Shown here piece by piece: positions 26,201 to 39,500 of a stretch of DNA of 64,000 nt. The translations under genes and the position numbers were made by a program. Position 1 is the first letter of the stretch. Each line of letters opens with the position of its first letter. The notes beneath the pieces were generated by a model. That model worked only from the letters and a program-made list of their open reading frames with translations. It was not told the origin of the DNA and ran no database searches. This stretch comes from Neelides folsomi (Eukaryota; Arthropoda; Collembola; Neelipleona; Neelidae): NCBI GenBank assembly GCA_034687125.1, contig JAQGBZ010000047.1, positions 124,001 through 188,000 of the forward strand. Direction: 5' to 3'.

Positions 26201-28646
26201 TCATAGCTTCCATAAACTGCCTAATAAATGATAAGATTTGACTAACGGCTTAAACTCTTCCTAATTCTACCAATTAATTCCTAATCTTCTTTTACCTATA
26301 AATTATCACCATTATTTTCCTTCTAAATGACATTTAAGCCAGAAGGTCGTATGTTTCCTGGTGCATGATTTTGACTACTTATATCATAATTATGATTCTA
26401 AAAATAAATACAGGGAGACTCAAATGAATTAAAATGTATATTTAATATCTCATATGCAAATATTATTTTTTCCTCCTTTTCAATTAATAAAAAATCTTTC
26501 ACTTGGCCTCAAATGATCCAAAAAGGGTTTTTATCGATAATCGGAGTGAAAGTAAAATGTTGAAGGGAAATTGAGAAAAATGGATCTCTGCTGTGGTGTG
26601 AAATTAATAAAGCTGTCGTCCATCGCCCATAATGAAAGAACTCCACAAAGGAAAATATCCAATGAGCTCATCAGAGGAAGATTCCTCGGGAGAAAAATGA
26701 TAATCAATAAACTGAGGAATCCTTGTGGAAACTTCTTCCCTGATGACCCAAAATGGAGGTTTGGAAGAAATGGAGGTTGGAAATCAAATTGAAAACTAAA
26801 TGTTTAATTTCAGAATATTCTCAGGGTTTTTCACATATGTTGAAAATTGAAATGGAATCCTTAATTTATTAATTTTATTATCAAAGGTCCCGTGAGAGGG
26901 TCAATGGAATTGAAATTGAGCTCCCAACTTCCCTCCCAACATCCCAATTAGTTCCAAGTTGAACAAAAGAATGTGGGAATTTGAATTGAATGAACCTTAT
27001 GATGAATTGCTAATTGGGGAACAATAAAACGATCCAACTTCGCCATGGCTAATTAATTAACATTGCAATTCGTACAACACAACCTTTGGGCCCTTGGAAT
27101 TATCATTTTTTTGATCATTAGCCACAATATACATTTGGTCAGCATTTGGTCATTATATTATTATTTGACAAATTGACGAGGAATGCAATAAGCAATACAT
27201 GGAGAATATAGTCGGATTGGACAAAGTCTGTGCAGGTATATTGTTTTGTCAAAGACCATAAATTGAACCATCAACGACATGAAAGAGGAGAAATTTGTGT
27301 CAAATGACTCATTAACGTGGTTGAAAATGAAACGTCGAAAGTTTCCCAATTCAAAGGAATAATTCTTCAGTTCCACTCAAATTTCATCAACGGTCAGATT
27401 GAGAATTTCAATCACTTTGAAATTGGCCAATTGATCATATTACATCATTTAATCCCCCATGTATGATATTTGAAACCCTTTTGATTGAAATATTAAATTC
27501 CGTTTATATTTAATGGAAATATCTACATGCTTAAAATTGTTGGAAAATACCATATGAGTACCTAGAATGTTTATATGCTAAAAGTGTGTATGAATAGTGA
27601 ATAGAAGTAAAATAATTTAATTAAGTACCTGAATCATGTGCAAAAAGAGAAGACTTCACTTCGGCCATTGTGCATTGCGGTTCTTCGTCTGCTTTAAACA
27701 ATTTTGCCAACATGACGTCCACGACGCCTTCAAGTGAAATCTCGTTGAGGTCGAGTAGAAGCACGGCCTGGTTGAGGAAATGGGCCACATCCAACGTCGC
27801 TCTCACCTCCGACCCGAAATCCTTCATGGGCACCTTCTGCAAATGAATAGCGAGCATGTAAGGCTCCTCCACCTCCTCCGTCTCCTCAAGTTCTTCTTCT
27901 TCAGGTTCCAAAATGGGAGTTTCCTCTACTTCCACAGCCACCGACGACTTCCGCCGCTCAACCAAAACCACCGGGCTCGGGGGCTTTTCTTCCTCCACAG
28001 ACGCTTCCAGTGGATTCTGCGACACCGGCGGGGAAATTGAAAGTCGCCGCAAATGGCGTCTGAAATTCCCTTCTTCCTTTGTCAGCGACTTCATGTCGAA
28101 CTGAGCCACAGAGCGACGTTTGAGCAGTGGCGGCTTGACGGGCAAATTGGTCGCATTGACCGGCCCGGCCGCCTGCCACGATCCGTACAAGTTGGGGTAA
28201 GGAAGGGTCAGAGAGCAACGACGAGTTTGTTGAACCACCGGCTGTGGCACGGGCTCTTGCGGCTTCGGGAAAACGTTCATGTGCGACCCCGTGTCAACGA
28301 GGAACGAAGACCGACGGATCAACTTCCGACCACTTGAGTGATACAATGAAGATCTTTTAGGACCGGAGGAAAAGCCTTCGGTGGAAATTGTCCCAGCTGA
28401 CCCGCTCCGACCTGTCGACCGAGTCCCGACCTCTTCCATTTCTTCCTCGTCACCGTTCTCCTCCTCGAGAACAGTTTCCGCTATGGGGATGGAGGCCATG
28501 GGAGACAATTCCCCGCGACCTGTCGGGCTTCGAGACCGGGATCTTTTAATTTCCTTAGGAGAGACGGGGAGTTGAAGATGGGCGGCTTTTTCCTCCGGGG
28601 TCGCCAACGGAGGGTCAACGCCGATTTTTTTCTCTTCTTTGCTCAT
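20274..28646 (-). CDS. SLC4A11: SLC4A11-type bicarbonate-transporter-family membrane protein (complete, 15 exons)
   Basis: Exons: 27629-28646, 24739-24823, 24543-24666, 24104-24307, 23815-24022, 23650-23763, 23242-23448, 22885-22971, 22671-22830, 22474-22580, 22158-22323, 21695-21868, 20812-21007, 20468-20637, 20274-20340. They close in frame to 1028 residues. Human SLC4A11 is about 890; the excess is an acidic/Ser/Arg-rich N-terminus. Hallmarks are the cytosolic RTIQG and TEEEF segments, [12 protein letters not shown] before the first helix, [65 protein letters not shown], and a C-terminus [13 protein letters not shown] matching the human ending. A loop after residue about 640 has NQT and NSS sequons. 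Members of this branch conduct H+/OH- or NH3-coupled H+ and water across the plasma membrane rather than bicarbonate. A11 identity is strong; transport specificity is inferred. Confidence 0.93.
24824..27628 (-). other. Large first intron of SLC4A11
   Basis: This 2.8-kb GT-AG intron (donor gtacct at 27628, acceptor ttgagcag at 24824) separates the unusually long first coding exon from the conserved cytosolic exons. It is AT-rich, with an A/T palindrome-rich block near 25806-25930. No nested gene was recognised; short frames at 25445-25711 and 26571-26792 lack coding character. Confidence 0.6.
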
Positions 28647-31600
28647 TTCGATTCAATTTCTATCACAACGATACCAGGAATTTACAATTAAATTCTGTAC
28701 ATTGAAATTCCATATTTCTTCATTAATATCTAATTAACTTTTCGTACAGCTGTCCCTCAATGTATTGAAAAATTTCATTCTTTTAGCTCTGGGTTTTAAG
28801 AAAATGGTGAGATTTGAATTTGAGGTCATTAGATTTCCTTTTTTAAATCCCCACTTTGATCTCAAGCGGGTGAAAAAGTGAAAGTTCATACATTTTGAAG
28901 TCTTGGGAGGTTTTGGAATCATTGGAGAAATTGAGAGGTTTGAAGAGATCAGGTAAGGAGTTTTTTTGAGAGTTGGGAAGGGCAATTAACTCCCACTCAC
29001 CTTCAAACCCAATTTCCTCTTTCTCCACTTGAGAAATGATGGGCGGTTGAACTGAGAATCAAACACATCCCAAATGAACCCAAACCTCCAATCCCAAGAC
29101 CCAAAGACGTAAACCTAAAGAAATTCAAACCCCGGGTTTGGTGGCCAATTCCCTCAATGGGATGAATTTCTCTTTAATTGGAATTTGGGATTAGAAATTG
29201 ATCAATTCCTTGGAATAATTAGAACCCGTTTGAGATTGAGTTGGACATGAAAGGGAATTCCTCTCACGAGAATTAACGCCAATTGAAAGCGAGTCAAATA
29301 CCCGTTTGGGCCAATCCCCTTAACTGGGGCTTTGAGAATGAAATTTTACATTTTCTATCCAAAATCAAGGAAAGAGTTGAAATGTTGGGAAAATTTGAGG
29401 GGTTTGGAAATCGTGGGGTCGTAAAATGATCAGCTTCGCCGATTTAACTCAATAACTTTCATTTGGATCTTCCTACAACGGGGTTTTATTGTCAAGAACG
29501 GTCTTACCTTTACAATTCCCCTTAAGATCTCACATCCAACAGAATGGGGTCAATTTATCCAATCACAAATTCCCCATCCCAATCTTCCCATCCAATAAAT
29601 TGAACCTGGAACCGATTTATGTAAGTTGGAATGATTCTGATAACTTTTTTATATTTATTTTCCAAAGGTACAATTTAAACTTTTGACCGTTGATTCAAAG
29701 AGGAACGAGGGAAAAAATGTCAAGAATGAAATTCATCATTTCTTTCTTATCATTGTTGTAAGATGAGGGAAAGTTAAAGGGGGGAATATGACACTTTGAA
29801 ACAATTTCTTCAATCTTCAAATATTACTCAACTTTTGACCTCAACTGCACGTCACCAATCACCCGTTTGAAGAATAAATATTATAATAAATATGATATAT
29901 TTATAATTCTCATATACAATATATTTAAATCTCTTTCCTAATAATATTATATACTGTATTATGGTAAGTAGGCTAAATATAAGTATAGCACCAAATTTAT
30001 CTCTCTTTATATATTGGGCTTATATTGGGTTTAGGTATATATATGGTATATGTATTGGGTTGATCTGTGAGGGTCAATTAGAATTTTTTAATTTATTTGC
30101 GTATACTTTGGTATATTTGATTATCTTTGCTTGTAAGGTAACTACAGGGGGAAGGGATGAATGGGCAGAGCGGAGGAGTCGGACTGAGAGTTTTTTCCCA
30201 ATTCCCCCCAATGCCTATCTTCACCGGCGCATTCCAAATCGGATCCGAGCCTTCCCGACCTTCGGCCCGCCCGGACCAGCCACCGCCACCCAAACTTTCT
30301 CCCTACGAGCCCTTAATGCCTTTAATACCTCACACTTCTCATTTGAGGCGAACATAACCCTTTGATTTCAACCCATCATTTTACTCCTCCTTTCACCCAA
30401 ACATTCAATCCAATATTTCCCATAACTCTCAGACCTCCTGTTTTATATCTCAAATCAAATCCTCGTTTTTTTAAATATTGGGAATAATCTAACCAGTACA
30501 TGAAATATAAAATACGTATATCAAGAGATGTTAGAACTTCTGTGGAAGGATGTTAAGAATAAATATTTGAATGGGAATTATATAAATATTTAATGAGAAA
30601 TCTTTGAATCTTCAATTGTAGCATTTCTTTCAGAGATTTCGCGGTGAGTGAAATGATGAGTGAATTGAAGAAATCTCCTGATCAGTGGGGAGATGAAATG
30701 AAAGAAAAATGAGGAATTGAGTCATAAAAATCCTCGCGTGATGAATAAAGATAGAAATGTTTCGGAGACATGCGAGAATTTCAAATTCCACCCGACACTT
30801 TCCCATTTTCCCCATGTACTCAAAAATACATAGTCGGATAATGAAGGAATGTAAAAAGTACAAGTCGTTTTCCCTTTAATTATTTCTTAATTGTCTCCAT
30901 GTCTTTATTACCAATGGGGACATATTTATTTATCTATCCACAGGACATGTAGATTATATACATACATAATTACATTATCAACAAATTTAGGGTCATTTTT
31001 AGTAACAAATTGATAATAAGTTTAAAGTATTTGGCATTGTGAAGGGATCGGCTGTAGCAAGGGAAATAAAGGGAGAGAAAGATATGGAACTTCTTTGAGG
31101 GGATTTGTGGGCGGGGAGGAGACCTTGGATTTGTCTGATAGTCACAAGATATGATTGATGATTTGCATTATCTCTTTTTGGAGAGGGACAATTTAACGCC
31201 TTTCCAACCACCTCAATTCAAAGCTCTTCGCTCAATCACAACTTTCCCTTTTTTTTTTACTACAAACAACATTCAATCCACAATCTCAGCTCAAAATTAA
31301 TCCAATTACAAATATTTGGATTCATTCCAGTAACCCAATTAATTTATCAGTTAGAATCTTTTTCGGAATTTGATGGCAAAAACCTTTTTTTCAATTCGAA
31401 TCTTTATCTTCTTAGAATTCATTTTCATATAAATACATATATTGGATATATGTATATAAAGCTTCATTTTCATTAGGTTCATTTTGGTAGTTTTCTTCTT
31501 TTTTTGTTCTTGAAGATTTGTCTGTTGATATGATGATTTTATGGTGATTATTCTCATTAGTGTTGCTTGATGATTTTGGAGGTTTGATTTGAATTTTGTT

Positions 31601-31683
31601 GATTGAGCGGCGGAATGCGGGGCATTGGGATTGGTATATATGTTAATAGATATTTCTTTGTATGGTGATGGGATTTGACTTAC
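28647..31683. other. Upstream region of SLC4A11
   Basis: Contains the untranslated leader and presumably a promoter of SLC4A11. A GC-rich island at about 30140-30345 is open in more than one frame on both strands: a plus reading starts with an ATG at 30157, and a minus reading ends near a donor-like CGCCG|gtgaag. No domain is visible in either, so it may be a leader exon or a CpG-type promoter rather than a gene. The rest is AT-rich filler. Confidence 0.4.
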
Positions 31684-34600
31684 CTCGTGCTTGAGATACA
31701 TGAGGTTCACTTCTTCCCCGTCATCTGAAAAGAAAAGGAGATTATTGATTGGGTCAATACCCACTCGCCCATATCCATACACTTTCTCCTCCATTACTCC
31801 CCACTTTACTCTCATAATACATTAACATATCCAGTGAAAGACAAATCAATTTTATTAGATCATTCAATCCACATCCGCGAGATATCATATCATCCCTGGA
31901 ACTTGAGACAACCGAAATGTATCCAAATCCTCAATTATATACTATTGTATGGAATAAAAATACTACCAAAGCTCTATAAATACTTTATTCACTACTGTAT
32001 GACAAATATGATTCTTAACATCCTTATACTATACTACTACACCAATTGTATTGGTAATAAATACCATTTAATTTGATATATAGTTATATTTATTATACAT
32101 TGTTATTGTTGGTTAATTAAATATTAAATAATATATATTACATCTCCTGGGGAAGTTTTATAAAAGTTTGGATGAAAAGAAGGGATCAAAATGTGTCTTT
32201 GAGATTAATAATGAATTAATGAAAAGAAGATTATTTTATTAAAAAAGGGCTATAAATCGCGGGGCCGTGAGATTTGATAGGCGGAAATATCCCAGAGATT
32301 AAACTTCTTTCTTTCACATCTCTCTTGGTAGGTGATTGGGCCATGTGTAAATATCCCAATGGGGTTGATTTCCATTTATATTGTACATTTCATTTTTGAG
32401 AAGGAGTGTTTGGAGGGTTGAATTAAAAAGGGGGGATCGGGGGGGATCGGGGCGAAGGGAGAAGATCGTTGGAGCCACCGGGAGAAGACGGGTGAAAAAT
32501 TCCACATCATCAACTTGAAGTCCCTGCGAAGGCATCTGGGAAAATCAATAGGAGACCTCTTTGCGAAAATCCAGTCCCTCTGCGAATCTGTGGAAGTGTA
32601 AACCTTTTCCCTTCCCTCTTCTTTCGCCGCCCGAGAGACGACGAGGACGAGTTGCCCCGCAGAGAACTCCCGCACTTTATTACTACTTACAACCAAATGC
32701 CCGGGCACCGAATCTCGCTCTGGAGCGCCCTCTTACTCAAAAAACCCAAATCCTCTCTCCCAACCACCCACAGAAAAACTTTCTCTGCTTTCACCCAGGT
32801 GGCAAAATTTAACCGTTTTCCTCCAACTTCCGTTTTCCTTTAAAACCATAAATGTTAATTTAAACTTGGTTCAAATAAAAACGAATTTGTAAAACCCCAT
32901 AAGAATAATATGAATATTATCATTAATTCTAATTATCCTTTAACAAATTAATTATAATTACATTGCAGGTTAAAAAATGGAGTTATAAATGTTATCGTTT
33001 GATTTGTTTTATAAAAATGATATTTAAACATTACATACATACATGGATTTTGTAATATAAAATACGTATCATACATACGGTACTGGTTGTTGTATATATA
33101 CTAATGCCCTGTATTAAGAAGATCTTTTAACAAAAATTTAAATAAAACCAACCCTTTTGTTTTAATTTTCAATTTTCCTAACATTTTCTCTTCTAAGTGA
33201 ACCATTGAAAATTATTTTCCATTTTGTTCCCTTTTACGAGGAAGGAATTTGAGTTTGGTTGAGAGCGGACGGAAGAACTTTCCTCTTCATTTCCATCCCA
33301 GGAAAGTCAAAGTTGAATCTCTCCCCATTTTAATGTCTTTCCCATAAGTTTCATCATCAGTAATCAGCGATTACCTTTTATTATTCCTCTCTAATTTATT
33401 CTATTGGTCCAAGAAAAACCCAAAGAACTTCTCCTTTATGAATAATAAACTTTCTTCCCCCTTCTTTTATGACCAAAGAACCCAAGGATCAAGAAGAGAG
33501 GACAAAATAATAAAACATTTCCATTTGAAAGCCTTTAAATAATAAATTCCAAATTTGTTTTTGAGTCTTTGCAAATGGAATTTAAGCATAAAACTTGATG
33601 AGTATTTCAAATTTAACAACATTCCTGGCATCTCTTTCTTTACATTTAATTAAATATAATTTTCTATATTCTAAAATATTTATTGCAAGTTTATTTAAGG
33701 CCACGAACTTCTCATGTTCTGACATTAGTTTCAATGTTTATCCACGCTTGAGTAAACTGAATGATAATTATTCCACTTTATTCAAATGTTAAATAAAGAT
33801 CACTTTACTGATGGGCCATGTGAATTATTAAAAGGCACATTGCCGTATAAACTTAGTGGCTACTAAAACGTAGGAGGTAAATGTTTGACAGGTAAAACGT
33901 AGAAGGATGTTTTGCAAAGTCAGGAAATTGGGATCAAACTTTCATGCCAATTTGAATAAAGACCCATAAAGAGTAAATGAAGAGAAGGCGGAATGGAATG
34001 AGTGTTTTATTGAATGTCTCTCTTTAATCTTAAATTAATCTCGTGGTGGAAGAAGACTCAGAATTGAAGCCCTCAGCTTCCGCCCTCAATTATTTATTCT
34101 CATCAATTTAACCCCCTCAGCTCCCCACTTTGAGGAATTAAGACAAGTTGAAAAATGGAAGATCCCTTCTTGGAAAATAATCCAAACATAAAGCGCGACC
34201 TCCCACAACTAAATCAAAAAATTAAATAAATGCTATTTACAAAGAAAATATATGTATTTATGCATATTTATTTATGTGTATAATGTATGACTGTATTTAC
34301 TAACTTATGACTGATTGCATATCATGGACCTATCTATCTTCTTAGATATTTACTTAAACCACATAAAATACCTATTACGTGTGTTTTACGTATAATATGT
34401 ATTTTACCCATATTTACATAATATAATGTATGGGTGGATTATATTAAATATGTAGGATACATTTGGTGAATGTAAAGAAAGGGTAAATTTGTTGAAGGGT
34501 CCTTGGACCCTCGAGCTAATTATTTTCAAGCTTCGATGACTTTCCTCATTTCACAATTCCTTTTTCATTTCTTTCGAGCTCATCTTTCCCCTCAACAAAT

Positions 34601-36501
34601 AGGAAAATGATGAAATGAGAAATTGTTGAGAATTGGAAATCATAATAACATTTTTTAAATTAAAATTTATTTGGAAAGAAAATGAGTTTTTTTTGTAAAA
34701 AAACCGCTTGGAATCTCCAATTTGTGCCCTCATTTGGCATAAGCAAATATTCCTTTGTTTGCCAATTTCTCATTCAATTCTCAACCAAATGGAGTTTGTC
34801 TTTCAATTAAAGCCCATGAAAGCCTTTTCTACCTAATTGTGTATTTACTTGTGTGTAGTCATTATTTGTAATTATTCTGACAACTGTTTCCTAACTTTGG
34901 ATTTCTTACAATGAGACAATAAATAATGAGATTTGTCCAACATAACTAAATAAATCCTAATGGGATTATACAACTCCCTGATTTCCCCCTGTCAAAACAA
35001 AGGGAATTCTCTAATGCTTCTTTACTCAATTAACACTCCACACAATTCATTTCATCCCAATATTTAAATGTAGCTCCACACACATAGAGTCTAAAAATGG
35101 TATATAAAAGTACTACATACATCCTTGCATACATATGGCCTACTAAATATATAATCCTATTATTCCTATCTTCCTACCATTTAGATGTTACATACTATAG
35201 TATACAGTATGAAATATCTATTGCTCAAGTATAGCTGATATATTATTTTACTGTATGTGCTTAAGTACATTCCTTTCAGTGTGGTTTCAATATCAACAGC
35301 AGTGTTTGAGTTTGAGTATTTTGACTTTACAGTCATTTTCTTCATGCACGAGGGAGATTGTTAATAAAAGACAAGGTGACGGCGTTATTTGGGGGAATTT
35401 TATTTCCTGGGGAAACCTTTCTCCTTCCCATGAGAGAATTCTCCATTGTCATTCCAATCCTCCTCTGGAACTCTTCGAGTCCTTCCAAACTCTCATTTTA
35501 ATTTTAAATTCTCCCTCTCCAAACTCACAAGCCTTAATTCCCCCAAAACTCACACTTTCTCTTTAACAGACTTTAACTATATACTAAATTCAAGTATAAC
35601 CTACAAAATGTATAAAATACGAACAAAATACAAAATTTGTTTTAAAAATATATAGAATAAGGGTAATAAAATATATATTGTGAATATATAAGCAGATTTT
35701 TCAAAAGATTTTCCGTTTTGATAACATTTGAACCCTTTGGTTGATTAATCGTTAATTGGTTGTAGTAAGTGTAGGTTTAATGGATTTGTATTTATTTATT
35801 AATTTAGTGGGGTATTGGGGTGAGAGGGATCTTCCGGCACATTTGGCCCCTTAATTAATTTACAAGTCGAATTTCCTCGTACGGGTTTAAAAGATATGTA
35901 CTTGTATGTATTTATATATCCTCAATAATCCATGGTTTTCCCCAATACGTCCTAAATGTAAGTCCATTAAAGAAGATTACTTTTCAATTACTTATGTCTT
36001 ACGCAGGCCCATAGTTCCTCAAAAGAGTCAAAGGACTTTTTTGATCCTTCTTGGCTGCATAGGAAATTTCCTCTTTGATATGATTTAAGGAGATTTTTAG
36101 GGCTCAATCTGATGGGAAGATTCTATTATGTTTAACTTAATAAAATGTCCGGGCTCTGTGCATGATGAAATGATGTTATGATAATGGATATAAGAACGAC
36201 TAGTAAATATGACAAAGCACATGGGCTGCTATATGATGCGCCAAATTATCAGGATTTATACTCTTAGTATCCCCCGGGTTGTCATCAGTTGTTGATCCGA
36301 AGGGATTAGTGGAAGGGTGTTAATTACCAAAGGACATTGATCATCATTAGAAGTCTTACCATACACAAGGACCCACTCGTCGTTTCTGTAAATCCAAGTG
36401 GAGCATGGGGCTGTGGGCTTTTTGGCCGAGTCAGAACTCCCGAATCGGCGCATGGACCCTCGGAAAGATCCCCTCAGTCTCCGGATACTCATCTTCACTT
36501 C
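31684..36501 (-). CDS. Two splice-compatible exons of an unrecognised minus-strand protein (partial)
   Basis: Exon 36360-36501 follows a good acceptor (ttctgacag), contains an ATG at 36492 and opens with a basic stretch MSIRRLRGSFRGSMRR. It ends TATG|gtaaga in phase 1. Exon 31684-31724 follows cttttcag and ends CACGAG|gtaagt. It joins in the matching phase to give WVLVYDDGEEVNLMYLKHE across the junction. That segment looks coding, not random. I do not recognise the family and cannot find the remaining exons before SLC4A11. It could be a separate small gene, the start of a gene whose 3' part I missed, or alternative 5' exons of SLC4A11; direct joining to the SLC4A11 first exon is out of frame. 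Confidence 0.35.
31725..36359 (-). other. Intron or intergenic DNA with a GC-rich island
   Basis: If the two flanking exons belong together this is a 4.6-kb intron. It contains a GC-rich, G-run-rich island at about 32400-32720 with open frames on both strands and a minus-strand acceptor-like site before 32535. No domain could be read there. The remainder is AT-rich with no recognisable gene. Confidence 0.35.
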
Positions 36502-39500
36502 CTGTCAGAACAATTGCGTTAAAGGGTAAATTCCCAATTATTCCCCCCCCCCATTTTCCATCCACTTTCTCCGCCATTCATCCGCACGGTGTCCAGAAAA
36601 AAACCCAATTTAAGGAATTTGGGTCCCAATTGAAACCAATGTTTTGTTAATTCCAATTTAACACATGCTTCATCTTTATCATCCCATGGAATTTGGTCCT
36701 TTGTGGCAATGAGCCAGAATGAATTAATAGGTGAAATACTGGAGTTTGAGCAAAAGCTCACCTGTTACTCCTTCATACATATTTAAATAGTTTAAATTCG
36801 TAATGGGTCCTGGGAAGGTTTCATAAAACAAATAGACAAATCACCTTTTCCACCTCCAGATATGTTTCAGTAGATCACAATTACTAATGAAGATAAATAG
36901 GTCTTTTAATTTCCTTTAAATCCGTCTCGACTTCCCGCCGGCCACCCACGGACAGGTTTTTCGCCCGGGTCAAAAGACTTTAATCTTCTTAAGACCGAAC
37001 CCCCATGGAGGAACTCTCCCTCCCGGCAACCCAATAAATATCCCCCAACACGGGGTAAGGTGAGGAATGATTCAAATTCGACGACTCCCCATATGTTCTT
37101 TAAGAGCAACTTAATGTTGTAAAAGGGTCATAAATCCCATTTCCCTCCGTTATCCCTTTTTACAACATGAGCAGTTACATCACACCGCTCTCCATTAAAA
37201 ACTGTCTAAAAATAAGGAAACCCCCAATGTGGGATCCTTCAAGAAATGAAATGTGGGCGAAAGATTTAAAAACCATTTCATCACACCCAAACCACAATTC
37301 AAAATATTTTTCCAATGCGCTCTCTGAGTGTATAAATACATAAATAACCTCGGAAATTTAGCCGTCAATTGTTCATCAATTTCTTTCAACTCATTTCATT
37401 ACACCTCGGTTTTTGTACCAATAAACGACCAATTGTTGAGAATCCAGTAATTCCCTTATTGGTGGCAAAATCGAGAGTTTTAAATGTCAAGGATCCAAAT
37501 GTGAACATTTTCCTGATCCAAAGCTAGAGCTTTTTTCATTAGTTTTCCCAACTTGAGTTGGAAGGATTTTGAAGGAGGATCTTTATTTAATTTACCTCCA
37601 CTCAATTTCCTCTTAAAGGGGGAATAAGATGATGGTGAAGAAGGTGTGGATTCGATGGAGGATTTGTGAGATTTGCGAATGTCGAGCGAAGGAAGTAATT
37701 TTCCCCAACCTCTCTAACAAGAATTTGATGAATTGGCGAGGAAAGTTAATTAAATCATTTCACCTACTCTAACTTTCCCTTTTCAACATATGAGCCTTTA
37801 TATATTATATAGAACGTAAAATTCGGTATTGGAGTTAAAACCTTTCGTCTAGTGTATAAACATATAAGTCCTAATATTACGGCATATACCGTGTATATAT
37901 ACTCTATTTTCTTAGAGAACAAGGACCCTTATATATTACATACCTACATAGTAGGTAATAGTATCAGCTGCATCAAGTATATGGGCAGTATACATATCAG
38001 TGTATGCGTATATATTTAATACAATGCATACATAACATTTTTATTATAAGTAAACTTAAGTTTAGGTATATATAATATTAATATGTAGAGTATGTAATAT
38101 TTATTATTAGTAGAACTTATCCATCCTGTGAATTGTGTAGCTTAGAAGCTTCGACTCTTCCAAATACATTTTGAAAGTTTTTTTCAACTTGTTGAAACGA
38201 CAAATTTCCATTTTGTCACCTTGAAAACCTTCGTCTCTTTCCCATGTGAAGGATTTGAATGGAAGTTTTTTAAATAGGGCCTTTATTTACTTTGGGGATC
38301 TCAAGCTTGAGGATTTGGCGAGATTTTACATGTGAATAAAAGGTTTCCTTATAAATTTCTTGGCTCATTCTCGATGTTAAAAAAGGGTTGTTCAAATATT
38401 ATTTATTGCTATTTACATTCAGCAAGTCAACAAAGATCATGTTTTTGAGGACACGTTCGATTCAATTTCCCCTCACATTGGATTTATTCTAAATAAAAAG
38501 TAGGGAAATATTCCAAGACTTCTCAGATGTATTATTAAAATGAATAAATTTATTTTACCTTTATGAGCTCAACTCAATAGAGCAGAGCTCAATAAAAATT
38601 ACATTTTTTTCATCAATTTCCCAATTTTGCGAAAGTGGAGTTGGATTTGAGCAATAAGATGGAAGTTGAGAAAGGTTTGCTCAAAAGCTTCCCGTTTCTT
38701 TTAATGTAAGAAATCCATAAAGATTGAATGAACAAAAACGCTGACTGAGTCGGAAGGAAATAAAAAAGTTCTCAATTTCCTCGGAGAAGGGGAATTATGG
38801 AGATGACATACAACCGCCGAAAATGAGGAGATCACAAAGCGAGTCTTTTCAGAGGGTCGAATTATACCAAGGAGCTTCGCTGAATTCGAATAAGGAATTA
38901 TGGAATCTAATTACCGGATCTGGAAAATAATACCCTGGGTTAAATATTCCAATAGTTCGGAGAGAGAGACCCAATACATTGGATAGTTCTATTGGGCAAG
39001 GTTTGAAATGAGGAGCGACACATTCAGAGACTCCAACTTTACCACCAAAAGTCAAAAGTTGACAGTTTGGATGGAGGTTGTAGATCTCGGCGGTTGAGTC
39101 ATCACCTCGCTCCTTTCCGACCCGGGAAGTGAAGGGACGAACGGACCCGAACGCCCATTCCCCGAATGTCACTCTCCATTTTGAGAACAATTGATCTTGG
39201 GATTTTAAATCTGGGAGAGATGTAAATGCCTGATTGATGGGGATGGGAAGTAAAGGACCGTGGGAGATGCACAAAACACCTTATGCTCACTTACTTCACA
39301 AATGATCCGAAACCTGAAGCTGAAACAAATGGATTTGCAGGTTTCAAATTGGAAACACTTTCCCTTCATCTCTCTACATCATCCTTAAATTGTAAGTGCT
39401 CTGAGTCCCATCAATAAAAATAAACAGTATACAAAATACAAACAATTTACTCAAATCACGCTATTTAAGTCCAAAAGGATTTTACAACAAATCCTTCAAT

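Noticed and set aside
27780-28575. Several plus-strand open frames
   Set aside because: They are antisense shadows of the long first exon of SLC4A11, whose sense frame is continuous and in phase with the next exon.
30157-30357. Plus-strand ATG-initiated Pro-rich open frame
   Set aside because: Lies in a GC-rich island open on both strands; no splice context, domain or downstream exon supports it.
31684-36492. Similarity of WVLVYDDGEE to the N-terminal domain of anoctamins
   Set aside because: Only a few residues resemble it and none of the anoctamin membrane exons occur downstream in the window.
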